Assembly (NCBI GenBank): GCA_033558025.1
Contig: JAUCEF010000012.1
Span: forward strand, 2,294,001-2,358,000
DNA: 64,000 bases
Source: Phytophthora sp. 'mugwort'
Taxonomy: Eukaryota > Oomycota > Peronosporomycetes > Peronosporales > Peronosporaceae
Direction of reading: 5' to 3'
Positions within the stretch are counted from its first letter, which is position 1. Each line of letters starts with the position of its first letter. Of the stretch, positions 11,808 to 23,713 are shown in pieces. A model generated the notes under the pieces. The model was not told where the DNA came from. It searched no databases and saw only the letters and a list, made by a program, of their open reading frames with translations. Made by a program: the position numbers and the translations under genes.

Positions 11808-11984
11808 CAAATACATGTATAGATACTCTTATGTAATACGTAATACTACGTAGTAAATATACTGCACGCACATCCGGACGGTAAAGCACACAGCAAATTA
11901 ATATTAAAATACGATGAAGCTTACCCACCTCTCTTCCCCGCACGATGTATCCAGTTTCTACTGTAGCACCTACAAGTGTAGCCA

Positions 11985-13124
11985 TCAGGAATCGCAAAGC
12001 CACCACAGTGGCTTCAGCCCTCGCTGCAGTAGAAACTTCCTGCCGCGAGGCCAGCGTTCCTTCACCCGACGCACCAAATACTCCTCATAAAGACGGCGGT
12101 CCTTCAGGAACAGCCTACGAAGCGGAAACGGCTCAGTGCGATACCACCAGCCTTCCTGCAACGCCTTGCCCAGTGCCCGGTGGTATGGGTCTCCAAGTCG
12201 CTCCACCAAATCCGTCGCCAACTCACGAAAAGCACGCTGAGCTCGAGATTGTCGCCTGATTCGGCGATGATGCTCGGTTGAACGAGGCAATAAGGGCTGC
12301 CAGAAGGCGCGTTCCCACACTGCACGACCGTGCAAGCGCCAGAACTCGTCCCAGCGCATAAAGAAGACGTCGAACGGATCGTCCTTCCGCTTGAAATTAA
12401 AAGGCACTGCAAGACAGCGAAACACAAAGCACCAGGGCTTCTTGGCCTCGATCTCCGCCATATTTGAGCGAATGATGCTATCCACCTGGCCCACCGGTAG
12501 ATAATCCCAGTCCCATGACGACGCCCGGGGCAAGCTGACAGTGCGTCTGCCGGCCAGCCCCCCGTCCGAATCTTCTTCATTCTCATGTTCTTCAAGGTCT
12601 TCATCGTCATCCCCAGACTCTTCAGAAGACGAGGAAGAGTCCCTATCGGACAAATGGATGAGCTCAACGGTCGGACACAAGTCCAGCGCGGTCACCGAGA
12701 CGTCCATCCGCGTGCGCCGCGTCACGACAGGAAGGTTGGTCTGCTCGTCCAGCAGCTCGTCCTCGCCGCCAGAGTCCCCGGCGCTCGAAGCGTCCAGCAG
12801 ACTTGCATTGCTCTGAGCATCAGCGTCCGGCTCACCGTCGTCGTACGAGTCGACCGCATCCATGGCATCCATCAGCAAGGCGCTACCACGTCGTGCAGCA
12901 GTAGTCAACACCGCCAGCTCTTCGTCGTCGTCTGAGTCGATTGCACCAACAGCGTCCACCAGAGCAGTAGATGGCGCGTCATTCCGACGCTCCTGCGTCG
13001 CAGCGTCCAGACCCGATGAAACGCGTATCCGCTGACAGAAATTGACACCCGGAGGACAGACTTGTACGTAGAAACCCCCGTCTGGGAGATGCAGCACTTC
13101 ACCCGCTGGTCGATGGGTCTCCAT
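11985..13124 (-). CDS. acidic protein of unknown function
   Basis: 379 residues starting METHRPAGEVLHLPDGG. Residues about 60-200 are rich in Asp, Glu and Ser (DSDDDEE, SSSSSEESGDDDEDLEE) and probably disordered. The last 170 residues are basic and Trp/Arg-rich (FFMRWDEFWRLHGRAVWERAFW, shown as blocks; GWWYRTEPFPLRRLFL) and look folded. No signal peptide or membrane segment is visible. The split into acidic and basic halves suggests a nuclear or nucleic-acid-associated protein, but that is inference. It is transcribed toward the MFS gene. Family not recognised. Confidence 0.6.
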   Translation of the reverse strand: METHRPAGEVLHLPDGGFYVQVCPPGVNFCQRIRVSSGLDAATQERRNDAPSTALVDAVGAIDSDDDEELAVLTTAARRGSALLMDAMDAVDSYDDGEPDADAQSNASLLDASSAGDSGGEDELLDEQTNLPVVTRRTRMDVSVTALDLCPTVELIHLSDRDSSSSSEESGDDDEDLEEHENEEDSDGGLAGRRTVSLPRASSWDWDYLPVGQVDSIIRSNMAEIEAKKPWCFVFRCLAVPFNFKRKDDPFDVFFMRWDEFWRLHGRAVWERAFWQPLLPRSTEHHRRIRRQSRAQRAFRELATDLVERLGDPYHRALGKALQEGWWYRTEPFPLRRLFLKDRRLYEEYLVRRVKERWPRGRKFLLQRGLKPLWWLCDS

Positions 13125-14501
13125 AGTCGCTGGCCGTCAGTTGTCGTGTTTGATTCCGAAATGGCGGCCGGGTCTTTCGCTATCTGCGGAGCTCTCGCAA
13201 CGAGCGCGAAGACGTCAGTCAGTCCACATCTCTCTATCAATCAGTGCGTGACCAGGAATGCTGACGGCTGAAGACCTCCTTACCGGACCAACGGCCTTGC
13301 AGATAAACCTGTTATCATCATTTGCGTGCAACAAATTCGACTTGCCATACTTGATAATTCGTGTCCACAGCCTGTATCAGCTAAAGCAGGTTGATCTGAG
13401 GACAGGTAAGGTGCATTTCACCGCTAGCCTCGAGCTCCACCAGGATGGCTAATCAGTACCAGGTGGGGATCTCTACGATAGCTTTCCACATACCGATCAA
13501 GCAAAGTGATCGACAGGTCAAGCTGGATACGTCGTCTCGACGTGTCTTTTATATTTACTTCGCTATGTCCCTACCTTGCGGCGTTTTACCTGATAACGAT
13601 CAACTCATTCTCATAACCTCAAGATAATAAATAGCCTTACACTTTGGAATCTATTGCCGCAGATTTTGTTCTGCATCTTCTACTATTTATTTTGTGGCGT
13701 CTCTTTTTAAAAGCTGAGTTCTAAGAAGTGTACTTAGAATGAACCAACCCTAAGGTACTTAAGTTATTAATAGTGCATGTACCATACGGTGCAGCACGCT
13801 CTTGGGATGGCTTGAATGGTAAGGTCACACTGTGCACGGAACTCGACAACGATGATGCTGAAAAATAAATTGACTGTCGTTACATGTACCATAAAATTAT
13901 CGGGCAGAAATTACTTATTTTCTGACCTCAACGCTGTCCGTTAATTAAAAACTTTCTTACCGAAAACAAGACCCTAATGCCATAATTAACTGTCTAACAA
14001 AAAAAGCAAGACCCTAATGTCATAATTTACTGCTGGTCTGTTTCACAGCTTAGTTGGCTGTCACCTCACACACAACTCTCACCACACAACCTTTTCCAAC
14101 GCTCGAACCACCAGCTTCTGCTTCTCAGCCTATCGCCGACACCTTCAATGAGACGGTAGAAGGCATCCCCAACTATTGATGCGACGCAGTGCATCGTCAA
14201 GCCCCACGCAGCGTACACATCCTCTTTTTTACGTCAATAAGACGGGACGTCGGACAGTTGAGAATGTGATCGGATCTGTGGAGCGCTATGTGTGTTCTTA
14301 GCATGCAGTTTTCACAGAGCCATTGTTGATTTCCAATTGATGTTAGTACAATAACTTACGGACGGTTGCTTGTGCGTGTTGGCGTATCATAATTTATTTA
14401 CGAGATGCAATTTTATTAATGAAAATGCTGTATCCGGTCGACAACCACCACAGCTGAAATATTAAAACTGTGGTGTATATTTTCCAGATGATTCAGTCGC
14501 A
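13125..14501. other. intergenic, no gene seen
   Basis: AT-rich toward the right. A 20-base-class direct repeat (agcaagaccctaatg..cataatt) occurs twice at about 13965-14030. No coding signal was accepted. The last six bases before Polinton C (14502-14507, CGCGTC) are the left copy of its target-site duplication. Confidence 0.45.
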
Positions 14502-14507
14502 CGCGTC

Positions 14508-14683
14508 AGTAGTAGGTTGCGGCACATTTAAGCGGCAGTTTTTTTTACTTTCCGTATTTTACCACTGAGAACATTCCCGGAACGTTCTTTGGGACCAGCT
14601 GCTCTTTTGATGACGCAACCTCTCGACCACCTGAGAGCGAAAGCAACGTCTTTTGGATCTTAGGGTAGTTTTATAACCGCTCG
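14508..14683 (+). repeat. left terminal inverted repeat of Polinton C
   Basis: Pairs with 26889-27064 in inverted orientation. Shared blocks include the AGTAGTAGGTTGCGGCAC tip, gcggcagtttttttt, actttccgta and ttggatcttagggtagtt. The same repeat body occurs at 38308-38482 and 51456-51631. Confidence 0.9.
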
Positions 14684-14841
14684 ACCGCTGAGATCTCACA
14701 GCTTTAATTTCGTAGACGCCCACTCTCGAGTCACAAGCTCAACCAGCTCACCTCATTCACCATTTAACCAGTTCAAGTTGAGATGGAGCGCAACAACGAA
14801 TTGGAGCAGCTCAACAGCAGGAGATACAACTTCGAGCGGCG

Positions 14842-15282
14842 TTGAGACAAATGAAGATCGAGGTAGATAATGCGAACATCACGGCAAAAGCGTCAGCAAT
14901 GGAAGCTAAACAAGTAGCTGAAGAAGCAGCTGAAGCAAACGAAGCGGCGAAGAAGAACATGGAAGCTGCTGTTACAGAAGCAGATGCCAAAATGAAGAAA
15001 TCGTGCGAGAATGCGCGCACGAAGGCGAAGAAGGCTAAGCAGAAGGCCATAGACAGAGTCAATCAAGTGGCTAAACACTGGTGGCAGAAGGAGAAGGATG
15101 CTGAAAGGAAGTCGCTAGCTGATCAAAAGCAAGCTCAATCTGTGATGAGAGCGCAGCTCGAGACTGAGATTAAATACAGCAGCGCCAGACTGCGCTATAA
15201 TGAGATACAAACAGATATATTGAACGAAGCGGCAGCTCCGGTTCCACACGTTCTGGATGATGCGATGGACACAAGTCTTTAG
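14842..15282 (+). CDS. alanine/lysine-rich coiled-coil Polinton protein
   Basis: 146 residues from ATG 14842 (MRQMKIEVDN). Almost the whole length is Ala/Glu/Lys heptad-like sequence (EEAAEANEAAKKNMEAA, KAKKAKQKAIDRV), a predicted long helix or coiled coil. The reading extends a short way upstream in another frame (LRAAL), so the original start may be lost to a frameshift. It lies just inside the left terminal repeat, facing away from the repeat. No copy was seen at the equivalent spot in copy E. The function is unknown; a structural or DNA-condensing role is possible. Confidence 0.6.
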   Translation: MRQMKIEVDNANITAKASAMEAKQVAEEAAEANEAAKKNMEAAVTEADAKMKKSCENARTKAKKAKQKAIDRVNQVAKHWWQKEKDAERKSLADQKQAQSVMRAQLETEIKYSSARLRYNEIQTDILNEAAAPVPHVLDDAMDTSL

Positions 15283-15387
15283 GACTTCTAAACTAGGAGT
15301 AGGTAAGAAAAGTAATGAATGCAATTTAACTCCCCTTACTTTTTTTTCGATATTCCAATGATGCTATAAAAAGAAAACTTTAAGAAC

Positions 15388-15707
15388 TTAAGCCAGAAGT
15401 GCATCCACTTCAGCCTTAAGTTTAGGACACTTGGTCTTAACAAAGTCATTCTTGCTAAGCCACTCAAGATAATTCGGATCAATTGATTGGGTCTGTTTGA
15501 TTGTCTTATTTTTATATTTTCCCCACGTCATTATAAATGACCCTCATCGTTTCCAAATTTGATGTAGAGGAATTGTGAAATAGGATCATTCTCAAGATCA
15601 GTAAATTGCTTTTGATGAGAGAGCCATCGACAGTAGGATGGGTCAGAGGAATATACCTCTTCAATAGTCTTGGACTTGTACTTGCCGAATGTAAGTGTCG
15701 AATTCAT
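15388..15707 (-). pseudogene. two-repeat 'FGKYKGKT' protein, frameshifted
   Basis: The start is set at 15707 because a TATATAGATACC motif sits directly before that ATG. The first half reads LTFGKYKSKTIEEVYSSDPSY. A frameshift near 15531 leads into a second copy of the same module (MTWGKYKNKTIKQ). The intact homologue is 51056-51358. The module resembles the small C-terminal domain seen in ExoX-like nucleases and DUF3820 proteins, which suggests DNA or protein binding. Confidence 0.65.
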
Positions 15708-15774
15708 GGTATCTATATACCTACCAAGATACATATTCAAACAATAAATTAATTATAGTAAATCAATTTGCTGC

Positions 15775-16168
15775 TTAAGCAGTGGTGAAATCAAAAAGAA
15801 CCCCACCTGTCAGACGATCATAGCTCAGCTCCTGCTCACTAATGATAAGGACCAACATATTGACACCCTGGCAGCCGGCATTAGTTCCTTGAATCTGGAT
15901 AGCTCGGGGAACGTCCTTTTCGGTCAGTCTCGATACATCAGCAATTAGAACACGGTTAGTTAGCGACCATGTCTGGTAGTCAAGGAGACCATTGACAAGT
16001 TCCGGAGTTAGATCACCGTTGATAGCGCCAATCTTGGCAATCTCATTGGTGAAATGATGGAAGTCGTAATCGTGAGAGATATCAAAGCACTGAGTCGAAC
16101 CAATGCGAACATTGAGGTTGCGAATAGACGAACCTGGCTGAAGGGTCCAAGGGGCAGAGTCGAACGGG
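15775..16168 (-). pseudogene. major capsid protein, C-terminal fragment (inverted)
   Basis: Minus-strand reading starts SPFDSAPWTLQPGSS and continues DISHDYDFHHF, NGDLTPELVNGLLDYQ and ISEQELSYDRLTG to a stop at 15775. It matches the end of the capsid gene at 50086-51033. The first three quarters of the same gene lie in the opposite orientation at 16406-17735, so an inversion split it. It is directly fused to the protease remnant at about 16170. Confidence 0.85.
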
Positions 16169-16175
16169 CTCTACA

Positions 16176-16358
16176 GACTGCGGTCCATTGACCTACATCC
16201 GTATTAGGTTGTCGTAGGAGAATGAGGAAAGAACCTTTCTTTGGGAGAGGAGAAGTTATCTCACTTGATTCAAATATGTTGTCAAGTCTCACATTCATTT
16301 TCTCAGCGAGCTCGATGAGGTCATGATCACTGGTGATTGGCTTGATAAGACTCGCCAT
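16176..16358 (-). pseudogene. adenain-like maturation protease, N-terminal fragment
   Basis: 61 residues from ATG 16358 match the start of the intact protease at 40844-41224 (SLIKPITSDH, LDNIFESSEIT). The catalytic His block reads VGQWTAV here and VGHWTAV in the intact copy, so even the remnant has lost its active His. The rest of the gene, with the catalytic Cys, is absent and replaced by the capsid C-terminus. Confidence 0.85.
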
Positions 16359-16405
16359 AATAATTAATTTTCTAAATCTATATTAGAGACCATATAGATT
16401 CCACT

Positions 16406-17735
16406 ATGAGTGAAACACAACTTTCCGACCAGTATTTGTACCAGAGCTCTCTAAAGAGCGACCCTGAGATCAAGGTATCGACGGGTAAGCGAGTACCTTT
16501 CGTTATCGACCTTAACCAGGGCTCGTACCAAAATGGTGTTATTACGATTGATACTACGGCTCAGCTGAATGGAAGCGAGGGCTTTGCCTCGCTCCGCGAC
16601 GCTTACATCATGCTACTTTACAAGGTCTCGATGAAGAATGGATCTACTGCTCAAACCGCCGCTGCTAATCGCTTTTGTGCGATACTGAAGTGTGGCAACT
16701 GGAACGTAATCGACTCGATGTCTCTTGAGCTTAACGGTAAGACTATTGTTTTAATGACTGACTATAAGCTCTTATGGAGCAATATTCGAGCTCAGACTGG
16801 ATGCAGTCCTCAGTACGTTGAGAAGCATGGTGCAGAGTCTTTCCTATACCCGGATGCTGCTCAATCTGTTTCGTACAGCTCGGGAACAAATTCGTTGAAT
16901 GGAGACGGATACTCGAACACTGCAGCTTTCTCTTCATCGTTTGGTGCTTCTAATCCCCCAGGTGGTGCTACGATTGCTAATGATGGTCTTGTTAAACGTT
17001 TTTTGTCTAACCCTCCTACGGCTGGTGCGGACTTTACCTCCACCTGGCCTTCTATTGGAGGAACTGCTGCCTCTACTACCATTGCTAACCAAACGGCTCG
17101 TGGTGCTTTGTTGCCGGCGCTGCAACTGCTAATGCAATCATTGGATCGTGGAACTACATGCTCAAAATCAAGCTTGTTGATCTTCACCCGATTTTCAAGG
17201 AGCTTGATCTAATGGCTAACCCTCAGATTCGGCCTCGTTTCCGTGTCAATCAGGGCTCGTCTGTTGTTGCTGTTGACTCTGGTAAGGGTATGTCTCTGAC
17301 AAGTACCACGCTTGCATCCGGTAATGTATGCCCTGTGATGGTTGCGGCTTCTTCTACCGGTTATCCCATGGCTGGTGTGCTCGCTGCATCGGCTGGATTT
17401 AGCATTGCTTGGGGAGCGGTTGTTATTTCACATGAGCCCACGATTGATGTACATACATGCCTTTCACCACCGCTCGTCTATACGTTCCGTTTGTTCATCT
17501 TGAGAATCCTCAGGCTATTATCTTGAAGCCTGTCAAAAAGGTTCGTTTAATGATTTCTACGCTCAGTGGTTCTACTAACGCGCTGGTACGGGTAAGAAAT
17601 CGACGCAACTCAACGCTGCTTTTGATCTTCAGCTATCTGCTTCAGTTAAGAATGCTAAGTACGTAGTACTACTTCCTTTCGCTGAACAGACAGGAAGCTT
17701 TGCTTCTGCCGCTGTTCAGAAGTTTTTTACCAGTA
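16406..17735 (+). pseudogene. major capsid protein, N-terminal three quarters, frameshifted
   Basis: It begins MSETQLSDQYLYQSS with an AT-rich TATATTAGA/ATATAGA region upstream (16372-16400). Readable blocks include RVPFVIDLNQGSYQNG, LRDAYIMLLYKVS, SLELNGKTIVL, DLHPIFKELDLMANPQIR, LTSTTLASGNVCPVM and YVPFVHLENPQAII. These match the double-jelly-roll capsid protein class of Polintons by context and by the copy at 50086-51033. At least two frameshifts (near 17150 and 17450) and the loss of the C-terminus disable it. It is divergent from the protease start at 16358, sharing one 47-base intergenic region. Confidence 0.85.
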
Positions 17736-17741
17736 GCTCGG

Positions 17742-18017
17742 CATGACTGAATCATGTGATGAGTAGTTGTACTGATGACAGATTTGATTCCGCTCATTCA
17801 CGCATGTTCAGGTAGCGATCCTTGATACAGGAAAGGGGACTCCAAAGATTCTTTCGAGGTCTTTTTTATAAAACTGATTAGCAACTATTGAACGGAAATT
17901 CGCTACTGGGTCCAAAATCATGAGTTCATTTTTGATTCTGCTTACTTCTTGAATGATCCAAATCTTCCGTCGAAGATGATTTAGCTCGCGCTGGTTTTGT
18001 AAGCAAGATGGACACAT
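17742..18017 (-). pseudogene. small CxxC Polinton protein (IWIIQEVSR family), broken
   Basis: Begins MCPSCLQNQRELNHLRRK with a CxxC pair and contains IWIIQEVSRIKNELM and IFGVPFPVS. A stop after SRIAT ends the frame at 17808, and decayed homology to copy E continues to about 17742. It sits between the inverted capsid block and the integrase. Function unknown. Confidence 0.6.
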
Positions 18018-18171
18018 AACTTTATATCTATGGGTATGACTATATACTACCTGCTATTTTTCCTATTCACGAAAAATAATTCCATTTGATATAATGACTC
18101 GAAGCAAAGAGGATGTCTCTCAAACCTGATATTAACAGCTGTGGCGAAGTTATTATTTATTTTTGACTCCA

Positions 18172-19231
18172 TTACTCGTTTTCAAGGGTTGATCGACGGT
18201 TCTTATTAATTAAGCGTAGATTATCCTGAGGCTCCCAGGAGTCGGGCTCATTACCAACCCACTTAACTAAGTATTTGTATTTACCAGATCGCATTTGTTT
18301 TGTGGTCTAAGATCTTGTCGGCTTCTAAGATTTCACTCTTATTAATCGTGGCGTCAGTTGTCTTCGTTTGCACGATTTTCAAATCGTTTGGTGATTTGTA
18401 GAGTGTATGACCATTCTTTGACCTGATTTCAACTCGGTATCCGTCCATACCTACAATTCTATAGGCAGCTTTGCTCCATCGGGCAGCTTCCTTGTCAAAT
18501 GTTAGCTTCTTGAGACGGTAAAGGACGTTTGTACCTAATTCGAGCTCGTTTTCAATCTTTTCCGCTTCTTCTTGGTTATGAGTAAGCTCTACTTCTATAA
18601 CTTTACCTTTTGCATCGGTTGGGGTCATGCCAATCGATCGGTGACTAGTGGTATTGTAGTTTGTGATAATATCACTTACCAGCTTTTGTGTGATCCGCTT
18701 CGGAGACACTTTGGTTAGTCGCTGCTTCACGGTTCTGTTAAATCTTTCGATTTTACCCATAGTACCATGATCACCAGGCTCGTTATTAAGATGTTCGATC
18801 TTATTGGATTTGAAGAATTCTTGTGCCTTTGCATTCAAGAACTCGCTTCCATTGTCGCTGGTGAGTATATCGACCTTATTACTACGAAGAAATGCTTTCA
18901 GAGCGGTTAGCACGGCTGGAGCAGTCTTGTTTGATAAAAACTTAGCATATCCAAGGCGAGAGTTGATGTTGATAGCCATAAAAATTGGGCGTTTCTCCCA
19001 AAATGCGAAGTCCATTTGCCATGAATTGGGGTTATGAGAAGCAATCCTGAAGCTGTCATACTTCCGCTTTTGCTCCTGAAATCGTTGAATGTCTGTCTGT
19101 GATGCAAACCACTCCTTTACAACTTTGAATGTAATTTTAGAGTCTAACTCTTTCGCCTTCTGATACAAAGCTTGAGCACCTACATATCCCGTTTTGGGGT
19201 CATAGTATAGCTTTGTCAGTAGCTGCTCCAT
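18172..19231 (-). pseudogene. Polinton integrase with chromodomain, frameshifted in the chromodomain
   Basis: 316 codons are open from ATG 19231. Catalytic residues are visible in QMDFAFW, TSDNGSEF and GKIERFNRT, so the DDE core is intact. A frameshift near 18283 separates the start of the chromodomain (ILEADKILDHK) from its remainder (GKYKYLVKWVGNEPDSWEP), which ends at 18172. A CATATAGG motif sits a few bases before the ATG. It lies downstream of PolB, as in copy A. Confidence 0.9.
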
Positions 19232-19279
19232 CGTACCTATATGTTAATTAGACAAAAAAATACCCATTGGTGTAGTTGC

Positions 19280-22200
19280 TTAGATATCCAAAGCTACGGT
19301 CGTGATTCCATCCTCAAGTACGCGACGCTTGTCGTAATGATAGTTCAGGGCCGTATTAATTTGGCTGTAGGTAATGATTGCCTTCGTCTCCTTGATTAGT
19401 CTAAATCCTTTGTTTGTACCTTGTAGTGTGATGCGATCACGGACAACAGTTTCAAAGCCATCTGGATAAATACATCACTATTCCGATCACCTCCCTGCTG
19501 CACACCCTTGGCACTAACCTTGACCTTGTAAGATTCATCTGGTAGGTAGCAGATGTAGTTCTTCGAAGATAGAGATACCATAGCATCACCAGACCACTTA
19601 TCCTTGAACAAACCAGGTGTGCGACGGTAAAACTTAGCGACATCATTGTTATAATCGCGTGGGAACCAATCATACTTGTGCTGCTTGAAGTGCTCACGTA
19701 GCTCAGGCTTGATACAGTCTTGAAACGGATTTTCACAGCTGAATGCGATATAAGCAGAGTCTGTGTCCATCTCCTGGTATTAGAAGTCCGAACGATCGAA
19801 GTAGAAGTCGATGCAGTCATAGTAGAACTGAACCATGCGCAGTTTGGCGAGCTGATAGATGGCAATCGACAAATGGATCGGGTTCTTGTTCTTGAGCCTC
19901 CGTTTCTTCATGGTGATCTCACACGCATCATTAAGCTCCTCAAGCCCATGGAATGTGAAGTGCTCGATTTTGTTCTTGATGGCTTTGTCGCTTGACTCGT
20001 ACTTGATCTCTTTATGTTTGCTCATGTCCATGCCAGATCGGCCGAAAGCGCTGTTGCCTACTAATTTCATCATCTCAGCAATCATTGCCTTGGACTTGTC
20101 AGCATCTCCCTCACGTCGAGCGTTAGAAACTGCCTCCATAAATGAAGCAAACGCTTTATGGGAATTGGCTTTGATGAAACCGTATGTTTTGGTGATCTCC
20201 ATTCCATGGGCGATGTACCACTTGAGCAACGGAGCATAGATAAGAATCTTTTCGCCAAAGTAGCTACCAATTAGCTTACGAGCTGGCTTTGCTCGGCTTT
20301 GTTTGCGCGCCTCGTTGTACTCAAACATGTGCTGACCAATAATATTCTCATCGCTGCAGTCGATAAGCGTGTTCTTGAAAATAGGGGTCATCTCACTAAA
20401 GTACTATTTGAGGTGTGGTGGGGTACGAATATCACACTCGAGGAAGCCACATATTTTGTCATTAACAATGTCGCTGATGATACCAGGATACGCACCAATC
20501 GTAGTCAATCGACCACAAGGCATCTCATTACCGAGTGCCCACAGGTACAAAGCATTGGCATCGTACCCGATGATCTTCTTACAAATCTTACCACCCCGAA
20601 TCTTCGTCTCGTTGCGCTTGGCATAGCGATTGAAGATAATTGAAGGACCACCAGCGATCTTAGACTTCATCTTAGCGTAGCTATCCTTTTCCTCCTTGTC
20701 GATCGAGTAGACCAGTCTGTCCGAGTTGAACTCAAGCAACTTCTTACACCGAAATCCCCAGAGCGACATGTCCTTACGAGCGGTGTTGCACTTCACACAG
20801 CTGATCAAGATGTTGCCGTCGATGTGGCCGAGATTATTGTTGATACGATCTGCTGAAGCGGTGTCAGCGGTCAGCTGGCAGTAGCATAGACCACAAAGAT
20901 ACTTTTGCTTTTGCAGCAATGTATTCAAGTGCTCGAGTGTCATACTAAATTCTCGCTTTGCCTTAGCATCCTGACTCTTGTATCCACCCAACCGGTTAGC
21001 TGGAAATTGGAAGACGTTAGCAGGCTTCTTATCAGGATATTGGAGATTAGTGAAGCAGGTCTGATACATGACCTTCTCGGAAAGTCCATATAGCGATACA
21101 CCATCTGCGAGCATATCCAGATCGAAACGCTTGAAGAGTTCTTGCTGAGCCTTGATAGCTTTGATGAAGGGGACTACGTCGAGATTGTTGTACCAGATCA
21201 GTAGTCCTTAATTGATTTCATATCGTACTCCAACACGAACTTCACTCGCTCGTAGTCATCACCGGTGATGCTTGTTCCACGGAGCTTGCTGTCGAAAGCT
21301 GACTGCGGAGGTACTTTTGTCTCGTTGAGTACGTTGAATGAGGTAATGTACTTGTAGGGGAAGATACCCTTACCCAGACCGCAAACGCATCGAATCCTGT
21401 CATCACACTTGCAATCACCAAGGTATGTTGATAGGTATTTCGCATAGGTTGTGCCTGTTGGAACATAGTTGCTAATGTCGAGCACCTTCATGTCCGCTGT
21501 GGCGATGCACATGTAGCTTGGGTTCTTAATAACCGATTTGATGCTGTCCGTACCAATCGTAGCGAACAAATCTGCCTTGATTAGGTTGATATCGTACCAT
21601 CCAGAGTTAAAGCCAAGGACTGGTACCTGATCCAGAGTTTGCTCGATCTTACCGTAGTCTGACCGCTTCTTACCGAAGCCGAGCTTGCTGTGAAAATCAA
21701 AGAAGCTCGCAAATCTCCAGATCGGATCCAAGCATCAACATCCTGTGTCTTGTGTGTATTAACAAGAGAAACACCTGGGATCTCCATACCTGTCAAACCT
21801 TGCGCGTCGATAATCTTACGAAGCAAGGGTTTGTACTTGGAGACATTGTATTGCTGAATCTTCGTTCCAACATCACTGATGTATTGGAACATATCCTTGA
21901 GCCATTCCTTTGGATCATCATTTACGAAGCAACGTACCTCCTCCGCCAAGCTATCGGCTGTCGAGACAGATACAGGGATGTGCTCGTTTGTGAAGACAGT
22001 ATTCTCCCCCGTGTTGAGTCGCCGTAGGCTTAAGAATGGCCTCAAAGTCATACGCAATGAAATGGTCGATATATTGATCGGTTTTCTTGATAGAATACTT
22101 TGTCAGTAGCGAGCGGATTGTATTCGAAGCTGGGCGATAGATAGTTGGCTTTTCAGGGAACGATTCAATATTCACGAGCTCGCACTGGTTCTTCTTATGG

Positions 22201-23261
22201 TTTTGAAGCTTGTCAGAGCTAACAAATATCATCTCACACTTGGAGCATTGATATTTGCACTGGAGCATATCGATATTCTTGATGTAGAGAGCATGGTTCT
22301 CGTGAGATGGAATATTAATAGCATCGTACTCCTTGTCTGAACGTCGGATGCATTCAACCTTCCCCGTTTCTACATCCATAGTAAATACATTGATGTTTAA
22401 CTGAAAGCAGTCCTCGAGTTCGTCGAACTGAAGAATGTCGATTGGTTTGAAACTGCGAAACAGACTTAGAGTATAGTTGATATCCTTGTACGAGCAGTAC
22501 TGCTTGAATGCGTGCTTTACCAGAGATTGGATTCTACGCGGATCTTTTTTGGAGTCTTCCTGCTTGTGGTACGCGATGCAGTGAAAGACACACTTGTTGT
22601 TAGTCTTAGGAAAATTGATTACACTCTTGTTGTCGCGGATAACCTTTGGAATGACAGCTTCGCTATCACCCAGTGCGTGTTCGCGCTTGTAGATGAAGAT
22701 CTTGAATCCAGTGATTGCCTTTACGAGGTATCCAGACTTGGGGTAGTTGAGCTTGTCAGCTAATTCCATCGAGCGAATCTCCGAGATGACCTTCTTGCGT
22801 ATATCAGCCTTACTATTGATAGCAATAGGGGAGTTGAACACTGAGGTGTTGCTTAAATTCGGGTGGAAGTAGCGGGTCTCGCTGTCATCGGTCCGACTGA
22901 CGAGATCGTATCCAAGCGCGATATTAATCTTGAAAGCAGACTTCTGACTCGCAAGTGCGTTCTCGAGCTTGTCGTAAAATTCAGCAGGCTGAATTCCTTC
23001 GTATAGGTGAGACTCGACATGGTTGCCTTGGTAGAAGCGACACTTCGGGTCAGCCTTGTAGTCGGGAGACGTGTGCTTCTTGAGAGTTTCGAAACTAACA
23101 TTGTACTGCTTAGCTACCAGCTTCATATTTTGGGGATGGGAGATGTGCTGACAAATACCATCTTCCCCGTACGACCACGTACCTTGACACGGTAGCTACT
23201 ACCCATTTGATAGGCTGAATATTCAATCTCTTTAGACCTTCGAGCTCGTATGCAAACATGT
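19280..23261 (-). pseudogene. protein-primed PolB of Polinton C, multiply broken
   Basis: Same domain order as copies A and D: possible Cys/His domain (NNKCVFHCIAYH), C2H2 finger (CSKCEMIFVSSDKLQNH), exonuclease (AYDFEAI, LGFNSGWYDIN), HNH-like module (CGLCYCQLT, ADRINNNLGHIDGN, SCVKCNTAR), palm motifs YDANALYLW, KLVGNSAFGRSG and MDTDSAYIAF. Nonsense codons lie before motif C (about 19780) and after HLK (about 20400). Frameshifts lie near 19450, 21200, 21700, 22020 and 23200. A TATATAGACAAC motif directly precedes the ATG at 23261. All polymerase signature residues are still readable, so inactivation is due to breaks rather than drift. Confidence 0.92.
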
Positions 23262-23500
23262 TGTCTATATATGTGTGGCTATATTATTCTCGTAGATTTG
23301 ACTTTATAATATTTTGGATCTTGTATCAGGATCGACTTTATATCATACTAATATACAAAAAATCTGGAATTAATTAATTGAGATAGTTGAAGTATGACTT
23401 GTTAGAGGTTTTAAACCAGTTATAATATCCAATAGCGTCATCAGTTTCAGTCATTGCCTATATTAGACTTGACGTTTTACCTGAGAAAAAAATTAATTAA

Positions 23501-23713
23501 TTAGTTAAGTTCGGTTTCGTTGTTAGGTTCGACTTCACCTTCCCTAAGTTCAGTTCTGGGCTTACGCTTGCGTGCTCGAATCTGGTCCCTGTTCTTGTCG
23601 CCGTATCCCTTTTGATACGACAAACCAACTTCACGTGTGCGCTGATAGTAGCGCTTCTGCGCCGCCTTAATGCGCTCCTTGTTAGTTTGATATTGCTCGG
23701 GTGAGTATGCCAT
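23501..23713 (-). CDS. small basic Polinton protein (MAYSPEQY family)
   Basis: 70 residues from ATG 23713, preceded by TATATAGAG. It reads MAYSPEQYQTNKERIKAAQK, then RYYQRTRE and an Arg/Lys-rich tail RARKRKPRTE. Homologues at 36554-36823 and 62973-63242 keep the first 30 residues. It is always placed upstream of PolB on the same strand. The charge suggests nucleic-acid binding. Function unknown. Confidence 0.65.
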   Translation of the reverse strand: MAYSPEQYQTNKERIKAAQKRYYQRTREVGLSYQKGYGDKNRDQIRARKRKPRTELREGEVEPNNETELN

